From assembly GCF_041929845.1 (NCBI RefSeq), contig NZ_JBHEEH010000020.1, forward strand, positions 1-28,720: DNA of 28,720 nt. Direction: 5' to 3'. Both the position numbers and the translations under genes were made by a program. Each line of letters opens with the position of its first letter. Positions within the stretch are counted from its first letter, which is position 1. Under the pieces are notes generated by a model, which did no database searches, was not told the DNA's origin, and was given only the letters and a program-made list of their open reading frames with translations. Shown here piece by piece: positions 23,004 through 28,720 of the stretch. Source of the DNA: Paenochrobactrum pullorum. GTDB lineage: Bacteria; Pseudomonadota; Alphaproteobacteria; Rhizobiales; Rhizobiaceae.

Positions 23004-24697
23004 GCTTTTTGTCCCGCCTCGTGCTGCGAGTGGTTATCAAAGCGCCAGTTAAGCGAAACGCCGGTTTCGGTGCGTGTAAGTGCCGGAATGGCGGACAGAA
23101 GCTCGCGGGTATAATCAGATTGCGGATAATCAAAAACCTGATCGCGTGTTCCTTCTTCAACAATAGCCCCATCACGCATCACCACAACACGATCTGCGAG
23201 TTGCTCCACCACGCCAAGATCATGGCTGATAAACAGACAGGAAAAACCGTAACGGTGTTGTAAATCCGCCAGCAATTCCAAAACTTTGGAGCGTACGGTT
23301 ACATCCAGCGCCGAAACCGCCTCATCAGCCACCACAAATTGCGGTCGTCCGATCACTGCGCGTGCGATAGCTACACGCTGGCGTTGCCCGCCGGAAAGTT
23401 CGTGCGGATAACGGTCGAGATATTGGTTGCCAAGCTCGACCTCTTCCAAAATTGTTTTAACCCGTTCCTGCTTTTCTTGAGCATTAATTGTTTTATCAAG
23501 ACGTAAAGCCTCGCCGACCAGATCTTTGATTTTCATACGCGGATCAAGTGAGCCAAAGGGATCTTGAAAGATCATTTGGCAATTCAAACGATAATCTTGA
23601 TAACACTTAGAACCGGTTTGAACCGCCTCTCCGCGAAACAATATTTCACCCGCCGATGCCGGAACCAAACCAGCAATACAGCGCCCCAACGTCGTTTTGC
23701 CTGAACCGGATGCGCCGACCAGTGCCACCACTTCACCGGAATGAACCGCCAGATCAATACCATGAAGTGCCCGTTTCATTTTGCGGCTGGCTAATAGACC
23801 GGAGGAGACACGATATTCCACCTCAAGCGCACGCACCTCAATGACCGGCTTGCCCTTATTTTCAAGATGTCTTGCAGGCCCGCGTACCGGCATTGCCTGC
23901 AACAGAGATCGCGTGTACTCGTGCTGCGGATTTGCAATCAACTCAGCACAGGCACCTTCTTCAACGATCTCGCCTTTACGCATAACAATGATACGGTCGC
24001 AATAACGTGCCACCATCGGCAAATCATGGCTGATCATCAATAATGCGGTTTTATCTTCACGCACCATTTCCAACATCAATTCCAGCACTTCGCGTTGCAC
24101 CAACGCATCCAATGCAGTGGTTGGTTCATCGGCAATCAGCAATGCCGGTTTGAGCAACATGGCAGAAGCCAGCATAATGCGCTGGCGCATACCACCGGAA
24201 AACTGATGCGGAAAGGCATTGAGTGCCGCTTCTGTATCCTTAATACCGACACGGCGCAGCATTTCGGTCATTTGGGTATGGCGCACTGCTGCATCCAGCT
24301 TGGTGTGCTGGCGCAAAGGCTCCGACAATTGCCGTCCGATCGTCATTGACGGATTGAGCGAGGTCATCGGTTCCTGAAACACCATACCAATTTGAGCCCC
24401 ACGCATGGCACGCAGCTCTTTATCCGCCATATGCGGCACCGATCGCCCCTGAAACCGGATGTCTCCACCGTCGATCTCAATCACCGGCGGCTGTAATTTC
24501 ATCAAGCTGCGGGCGACCATGGTTTTACCCGAACCGGATTCACCAACAATACCGACAATCTCGCCAGCTTGAACGGTAAAGGATACATCATGCACAATCG
24601 GCTGACCGCTGACGCCGCTGACTTTGAGATTGAGGTTTTGCACCTCAACCACAGGGATATCCGATGATAAAGACTTATCAACTGAGGACTTTGTCAT
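23000..24697 (-). CDS. Dipeptide/oligopeptide-type ABC transporter, fused double ATPase (DppD-DppF type)
   Basis: This 565-residue protein carries two ATP-binding cassettes. Cassette 1 has Walker A GESGSGKTM (52-60), signature SGGMRQ (167-172) and Walker B LLIADE (186-191). Cassette 2 has GASGSGKTT (328-336), SGGQRQR (435-441) and VVADEA (455-460). In Dpp/Opp systems these are usually two separate proteins, and the single-chain form is common in alphaproteobacteria. It powers the two permeases encoded just upstream (1-bp gap to the DppC-like gene). Its stop overlaps the start of the fusion hydrolase, linking import and processing. Confidence 0.93.
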   Translation of the reverse strand: MTKSSVDKSLSSDIPVVEVQNLNLKVSGVSGQPIVHDVSFTVQAGEIVGIVGESGSGKTMVARSLMKLQPPVIEIDGGDIRFQGRSVPHMADKELRAMRGAQIGMVFQEPMTSLNPSMTIGRQLSEPLRQHTKLDAAVRHTQMTEMLRRVGIKDTEAALNAFPHQFSGGMRQRIMLASAMLLKPALLIADEPTTALDALVQREVLELMLEMVREDKTALLMISHDLPMVARYCDRIIVMRKGEIVEEGACAELIANPQHEYTRSLLQAMPVRGPARHLENKGKPVIEVRALEVEYRVSSGLLASRKMKRALHGIDLAVHSGEVVALVGASGSGKTTLGRCIAGLVPASAGEILFRGEAVQTGSKCYQDYRLNCQMIFQDPFGSLDPRMKIKDLVGEALRLDKTINAQEKQERVKTILEEVELGNQYLDRYPHELSGGQRQRVAIARAVIGRPQFVVADEAVSALDVTVRSKVLELLADLQHRYGFSCLFISHDLGVVEQLADRVVVMRDGAIVEEGTRDQVFDYPQSDYTRELLSAIPALTRTETGVSLNWRFDNHSQHEAGQKA

Positions 24698-24698
24698 A

Positions 24699-25514
24699 TC
24701 ACAAACCTCTCATGCGGGGATCAAAACGGTCTCGGACAGCATCGCCGAAGAGATTAATACCAAGCAAAGTCAGAGAGATACAAAGACCTGGGAAAATACC
24801 AAGCCACATTGCTTCTGCTATATGCGGACGTGCACTGGCCAGCATATTGCCCCATGTCGGCGCAGGTGGCGGCACACCAAGGCCGAGAAAACTCAGCGCG
24901 CTCTCCGTCAGGATCACCGAGCCAAACATTGAGGTCGCCAGTACAATCACCGGTGCCAGACAATTCGGCAGAATATGACGGATCATCGTATAGAGTGCGG
25001 AATTGCCCATAACGCGTGAGGCTTCAATAAATTCCCGCTCCCGCAGAGATAAAACCGAACCGCGCACAATCCGCACCATGGATGGTGTATAGGCCATACC
25101 AAGGGCAAGAATAATGCCATACATATTGGCACCGGTAATCGATAACAGTGCCAGTGCCAGCAGCATACTTGGAAAAGCGAGCAGCGCATTATTGCATGCC
25201 ATGATAATACGGTCTGCCCAGCCGCGGGCATATCCGGCAATCACACCGAATGTCACACCGGCGAGAACCGCGCAAAATACAGTTGTCAGGCTGATGGAAA
25301 CGCTTGTACCGGCAGCAGCCATCAAACGGGATAAAACATCGCGTCCAAATTCGTCGGTACCCAGCCAGTGCGCCGCATCAGGCGCCTGTAATTTGGCACG
25401 TAGATTAATACGTAGCGGATCATAAGGGGTCCAGAAGCGGCCGATAAATGCAGCACCCATAAAGCACACAAGCAATGCACCACCAAGGATATGGTTTCTT
25501 TGATAGTGTTTCAT
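24699..25514 (-). CDS. Dipeptide/oligopeptide-type ABC transporter permease (DppC/OppC type)
   Basis: This 271-residue inner-membrane permease has an N-terminal helix (GALLVCFMGAAFIGRF), the DppC-like APDAAHWLGTDEFGRDVLSR segment, and about five further helices. The EAA loop EASRVMGNSALYTMIRHILP is followed by GLGVPPPAPTWGNML. It begins at 25514 and overlaps the DppB-type gene stop by four bases. It forms the channel with the DppB-type subunit. Confidence 0.92.
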   Translation of the reverse strand: MKHYQRNHILGGALLVCFMGAAFIGRFWTPYDPLRINLRAKLQAPDAAHWLGTDEFGRDVLSRLMAAAGTSVSISLTTVFCAVLAGVTFGVIAGYARGWADRIIMACNNALLAFPSMLLALALLSITGANMYGIILALGMAYTPSMVRIVRGSVLSLREREFIEASRVMGNSALYTMIRHILPNCLAPVIVLATSMFGSVILTESALSFLGLGVPPPAPTWGNMLASARPHIAEAMWLGIFPGLCISLTLLGINLFGDAVRDRFDPRMRGL

Positions 25515-26455
25515 TCTGCAGTCACCCGCGGATCAAAGAGAGGATAAAACAGATCAATCACGAGATTGACCAGCAAATAGGTCACGGCCACAAACAGCAG
25601 ACAGCCTTGCACCACGGCATAGTCGCGGGCATAAATTGAATCGATGATCAGCCGCCCAAGTCCGGGAATGGTAAAAACCGTCTCCACCACGGCCACGCCG
25701 CCGAGCAGGTTGCCAAGGATCAGACCGATCAAAGTCCATGTCGGGCCGAAAGCATTGCGGGCTGTATGGCGAAACAGAACTGCCGTTTCACTCAGGCCTT
25801 TGGCACGGGCATGGGTGATATAGTCGAGACGCAGCACATCCAATGTCGAGGCGCGTGCCATGCGCACAATGATGCCCGTTTCGTGCAGCACCAGTGTCAT
25901 CACCGGCATGATCAGATAAATCAGACCTGCTACAGGATTATCAGTTATGGAGACATAGCCAAGCACCGGCAACCAACCGAGCTTCAAGCCAAACCCCAAC
26001 AAAATCATCAAGCCGAGCCAGAATGTGGGAACAGACAGCAGCAAAGTCGACATGGCAACAATACCAAGATCGAGCGTACTGTTCTGCCGCCATGCCGCTA
26101 TCATTCCCAGCGGCACAGCGATCAGCACCGATAATGCAACGGCAATCAATACCATTTGTGCACTGGTGGCAAAGCGTTGCAACACCAGATCAAGTACCGG
26201 TTCGCCATTAAGAACGGATGTGCCGAGATTGCCCTGCAACACATTACCCAGCCAGATTACATACTGCACCGGCACTGGTTTATTCAGACCCATTCGCTCG
26301 CGCGCAGCAGCCAATGTATCTGCATCAGCAAGGTCTCCCAACATCAGACTGGCAGGATCCCCCGGTATCAACCGGATCAGACCAAACACGGCCACAGAGA
26401 CAAGAAAAAGGGTCGGGATTGCCGAAAGCAATCGTGAGAAAGCAAATCTCAGCAT
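25511..26455 (-). CDS. Dipeptide/oligopeptide-type ABC transporter permease (DppB/OppB type)
   Basis: This 314-residue permease with six predicted helices has the DppB hallmarks: an N-terminal helix (LSAIPTLFLVSVAVFGLIRLIPGDP, split here as LSAIPTLFLVSV and RLIPGDPA), VQYVIWLGNVLQGNLG, the EAA loop YITHARAKGLSETAVLFRH, and GLGRLIIDSI near the end. It starts 27 bp after the binding-protein gene and overlaps the DppC-type gene by four bases. Confidence 0.92.
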   Translation of the reverse strand: MLRFAFSRLLSAIPTLFLVSVAVFGLIRLIPGDPASLMLGDLADADTLAAARERMGLNKPVPVQYVIWLGNVLQGNLGTSVLNGEPVLDLVLQRFATSAQMVLIAVALSVLIAVPLGMIAAWRQNSTLDLGIVAMSTLLLSVPTFWLGLMILLGFGLKLGWLPVLGYVSITDNPVAGLIYLIMPVMTLVLHETGIIVRMARASTLDVLRLDYITHARAKGLSETAVLFRHTARNAFGPTWTLIGLILGNLLGGVAVVETVFTIPGLGRLIIDSIYARDYAVVQGCLLFVAVTYLLVNLVIDLFYPLFDPRVTAE

Positions 26456-26482
26456 TAAATTATCCAGTTAAAATCAGAGCAA

Positions 26483-28033
26483 TTATTCGGAGCGATCAAC
26501 ACCCCAAAAGCGTGCAAATCCCTGCCAGGTGCGATAGCCCTTCACCTTCGGACCGGAAACGCCGACATCAAGACCATTGGCAAGCATCACAAGGGGCATT
26601 TGTTCCATAAAACGGCTATGTAACTCATCAAATATGATCTGCCGTTTTTGAGGATCAGCAACATTTAATGATTGCTCGACCAATTCTTCGACCTGCGGAT
26701 CATCCCATATATAATTGGCTTGTTTTTCTTTAGAACCAACAATCGTCCTATAGGCAATGGCCGGATCAGAACGGTTGGAATAATTGAAAGCCATGATCTG
26801 ATAATTGCCGCTATTATAGCGGTCGAGCTGGCTTGCCCATTCAAGCACTTCGATATCGGCATTAATACCGGCCGACTGCAGCATGGCCTGCGCAATCACT
26901 GCCGTATCATAATTAATTGCCGAGCGGCGATTGGTGATAATCTTGATTTTCTCACCATTATAACCGGCTTCTTTTAACAGAGCGGGAACAGCTGACGGAT
27001 CATAAGTATAAGCTTTATCCTGCGCTTTGGTGTGATACATCGAACCGCTTGCCACCAGAGAATTATTGGGTACGCCAAGACCATAGGTCACAGAATCCAC
27101 AATCTGCGGCGTGTCCAGCGCAGCAATGACCGCCTTGCGCATAGCTGGTTTGGACATCAACGGATCCTTGGTTTGGAACAGCATGGTGATCAGCCCGCCA
27201 TGGGGTGCAGCAACCAAGGTCATGCTCTTGTCATCCATCAGCTTCACGGCTTCACTCGGCGGCAGATATGGCAACACATCCAGCACGCCGCTGCGTAATC
27301 CTGCCACTGCTGTCGCGGTATCGGGCACAACAACCAATTTAACTTCATCAACCAGCACATCTTTGCGCCCGCCATAGCCATCAGGTTTATCGCCATAAGT
27401 CGCATAATCGGCAAATTTCTTTAGTGTCAGACCCTGACCACGTTTCCAATCACCAAAGGTGAACGGGCCCGTCGCTATCGGCGCTTTCCATGAGCCATCT
27501 TCATTAAAGGAAGAAGGATGAACAATACCTGTAACCCCGCATTGCGACTGCGCCATATAGTTTAAAAATAACGCATAAGGACGATCAAGCTTGATGCTGA
27601 CTTTTTGCGGCTCTGTCACGTCAACCGAAACGACTTTTGCACCGCGGCTGCCATCAAAAAATGGTTTGCAGTCGAAATCAGGATTACTGAATAGTTTATC
27701 AAGACTGAACTTGACATCATCTGCCGTCAAGATTGCGCCATTATGAAACTTAACCCCGTCACGCAACTCAAAAGTATAAGTTGTTTCGTCATCCGAGACT
27801 GTCCAGCCTTTGGCCAGCATCGGTATTATCTCCCCTTTTTCACCGGCCGCAACAAGCCCCTCGACAACATTCAACATTACAGAATCCGTGCCCGCATCAC
27901 GATTTATGCCGGGCTGGGAACTACGGATATCAGCAGTAATCTGCACTGTCAGTGTTTTGGCTATCGCGGCACCTGAAACAACGATAAAAGCTGAAGAAAG
28001 CAGAATGCGACTAAACGATCGCGATAATGACAT
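26483..28033 (-). CDS. Family 5 (peptide/nickel-type) ABC transporter substrate-binding protein
   Basis: This 516-residue periplasmic binding protein of solute-binding family 5 has a signal peptide MSLSRSFSRILLSSAFIVVS followed by a GAAIA/KT cleavage-like site. The mature region has TDSVMLNVVEGLVAAGEKGEIIPMLA split over DSVMLNVVEGL and IIPMLAKGW, TYTFELRDGVKFHNG, and NSGNYQIMAFN-type motifs. A longer in-frame start at 28096 exists, but the start at 28033 gives a normal signal peptide, with GGGTG-like GGTGA upstream. It is the first gene of the eight-gene minus-strand operon. The family binds peptides, opines, glutathione, oligosaccharides and other compounds, so ligand identity is open. A palindrome lies 16-37 bp before the start. 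Confidence 0.9.
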   Translation of the reverse strand: MSLSRSFSRILLSSAFIVVSGAAIAKTLTVQITADIRSSQPGINRDAGTDSVMLNVVEGLVAAGEKGEIIPMLAKGWTVSDDETTYTFELRDGVKFHNGAILTADDVKFSLDKLFSNPDFDCKPFFDGSRGAKVVSVDVTEPQKVSIKLDRPYALFLNYMAQSQCGVTGIVHPSSFNEDGSWKAPIATGPFTFGDWKRGQGLTLKKFADYATYGDKPDGYGGRKDVLVDEVKLVVVPDTATAVAGLRSGVLDVLPYLPPSEAVKLMDDKSMTLVAAPHGGLITMLFQTKDPLMSKPAMRKAVIAALDTPQIVDSVTYGLGVPNNSLVASGSMYHTKAQDKAYTYDPSAVPALLKEAGYNGEKIKIITNRRSAINYDTAVIAQAMLQSAGINADIEVLEWASQLDRYNSGNYQIMAFNYSNRSDPAIAYRTIVGSKEKQANYIWDDPQVEELVEQSLNVADPQKRQIIFDELHSRFMEQMPLVMLANGLDVGVSGPKVKGYRTWQGFARFWGVDRSE

Positions 28034-28048
28034 GTTGTTCACCCTATT

Positions 28049-28070
28049 GTTTTTTGAGTTAACAAAAAAC
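28049..28070 (-). promoter_or_regulatory. Perfect palindrome upstream of the transport-hydrolase operon
   Basis: GTTTTTTG (28049-28056) and CAAAAAAC (28063-28070) are perfect 8-bp inverted arms around a six-base spacer. They sit just upstream of the binding-protein start on the minus strand. The position between the AT-rich promoter area (28071-28120, with a TTGACT-like box) and the start codon suits a repressor operator. The two-domain GntR regulator is a candidate binder; this is unproven. Confidence 0.5.
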
Positions 28071-28100
28071 ATTTCATATGTTGTATTTATAGTCAATAGT

Positions 28101-28450
28101 GATTTTCTTCATTTTGTAAGACATACGTAATTTTATGTCTGCCCCTTAAAAATAGTTTGATTTGGTGGCAATTCAAAACTCTCTAACAATTGGCTTCGAT
28201 CAACGAGAGCGTGATAAAATATCGACTGCTTGCAGCAGTATAAAACTGTTAACAAGTCATGTGGCTATAATAATAACAGGAATTTTAGGCGAACTAATAA
28301 ATAACGGAGACGAACAACTGCTCTGTCATATGTATAAGAACTCTTAGAAAATTAATATTGGAAATTTATTAAGTTAATAACTTAGGGAAAAAACAGGATA
28401 AAATTATTCAGCACCAGCATTGGTTCCGATGGCAAGACATAGTTGAAAAT
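28101..28450. other. Intergenic stretch between the operon promoter and the IS6 element
   Basis: This is very AT-rich sequence without a recognisable gene. A 61-codon frame at 28162-28347 (TTG start, ending LLCHMYKNS) has no ribosome site and no family resemblance that I can see. I treat it as non-coding or as decayed sequence. The operon promoter probably lies in the left part. Confidence 0.45.
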
Positions 28451-28720
28451 GGCTCTGTTACCTTAATTTCGGCGTAAACATCTACAGCGATAATAGGAAA
28501 TGATCGACAGCCGCCCATCTCTTTATCACCGCCATCGTTTTCCTGCCGAGATTATCGCGGAAGCGGTGTGGCTATATTTCCGCTTTCCGCTAAGTTTCCG
28601 CATGGTTGAAGACATGCTCGCCTATCGTGGCATTCTTGTTATTCATAAAACGGTACGTGAATGGGCGGAGAAATTCGGTTGAGATTTATGCCAATACAAT
28701 CTGGCGTCTCACCCCACGTC
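28451..28720 (+). mobile_element. IS6-family insertion sequence, left end, cut by the window edge
   Basis: GGCTCTGTT at 28451-28459 matches the outer end of IS6-family terminal repeats, which typically begin GGC(A/T)CTGTT. An IS6-type transposase starts 49 bp inside. The right end and any 8-bp target duplication lie outside the window. Confidence 0.75.
28500..28720 (+). pseudogene. IS6-family transposase, N-terminal part, frameshifted
   Basis: The frame from 28500 reads MIDSRPSLYHRHRFPAEIIA, then AVWLYFRFPLSFRMVEDMLA and HKTVREWAEKFG. This is the N-terminal DNA-binding region of IS6/IS26-type transposases. It meets a TGA at 28680-28682, yet the -1 frame from 28681 continues the family sequence as EIYANTIWRLTPR to the window end. 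A frameshift of one or two bases near 28677-28682 therefore splits the gene. Whether the rest is intact cannot be seen. Confidence 0.82.

Noticed and set aside
26483..28096. Longer start for the binding protein
   Set aside because: The added 21 residues precede a normal signal peptide and would include the palindrome; the ATG at 28033 is preferred.
28162..28347. 61-codon frame with TTG start
   Set aside because: No ribosome site, no recognisable motif and AT-rich surroundings. It might be a small unknown protein, but the sequence does not support it.
1..28720. tRNA, rRNA, CRISPR arrays and replication origins
   Set aside because: Read for cloverleaf-like tails, regularly spaced repeats and iteron clusters; none was found.

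Overview
The window looks like part of an alphaproteobacterial genome, most likely Hyphomicrobiales (rhizobia/Brucella/Bartonella-like). The evidence is the gene order of a rhizobial-type ectoine utilisation cluster, the ISNCY, IS5 and IS6 types present, and a moderate GC content (about 45-50% by eye). Genus cannot be fixed from the sequence alone.

Layout. (1) Positions 1-3400 are insertion-sequence debris: two tandem 3' ends of IS5-family elements, a truncated and frameshifted unknown gene, and a 2.4-kb ISNCY (IS1202-group-like) element. That element has inverted ends, flanking ~28-bp direct repeats, a dead transposase, and an apparently intact alpha/beta-hydrolase passenger gene translationally coupled to the transposase. 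(2) Positions 3441-15942 form a nearly complete ectoine catabolism and import locus: an Lrp/AsnC regulator, semialdehyde dehydrogenase, class III aminotransferase, MocR-type regulator EnuR, eutB, eutC, ectoine hydrolase (doeA/eutD), N-acetyl-diaminobutyrate deacetylase (doeB/eutE), and the ehuBCDA ABC importer. EutA, normally next to eutBC, is absent from the window. (3) Positions 15943-16352 are AT-rich and gene-poor, with an IS5 scrap and a large hairpin. (4) Positions 16353-18188 hold a GntR/FCD regulator with two DNA-binding domains and a sucrase/ferredoxin-like [2Fe-2S] protein with an unusual ligand motif. (5) Positions 18198-28033 (minus strand) are a tightly packed eight-gene operon: a family 5 binding protein, two Dpp/Opp-type permeases, a double-ATPase subunit, a 790-residue fusion of a serine beta-lactamase-like hydrolase with a creatininase-family domain, an RraA-like protein, an N-formylglutamate amidohydrolase-like protein and an alpha/beta hydrolase. 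(6) An IS6-family element begins at 28451 and runs off the end.

How it works together. In the ectoine module, EhuBCDA imports ectoine/hydroxyectoine and EutBC probably helps convert hydroxyectoine. DoeA opens the ring to N-acetyl-diaminobutyrate, DoeB deacetylates it, the aminotransferase gives aspartate semialdehyde and the dehydrogenase gives aspartate. EnuR and the Lrp-type protein are the likely switches, and a 12-bp motif is shared by the enuR and eutB promoter regions. The second module has the logic of a catabolic operon: import of a peptide-like or cyclic-amide compound followed by several C-N or ester hydrolases. I do not recognise it as a described pathway, and its fusion enzyme is the best candidate for something new here.
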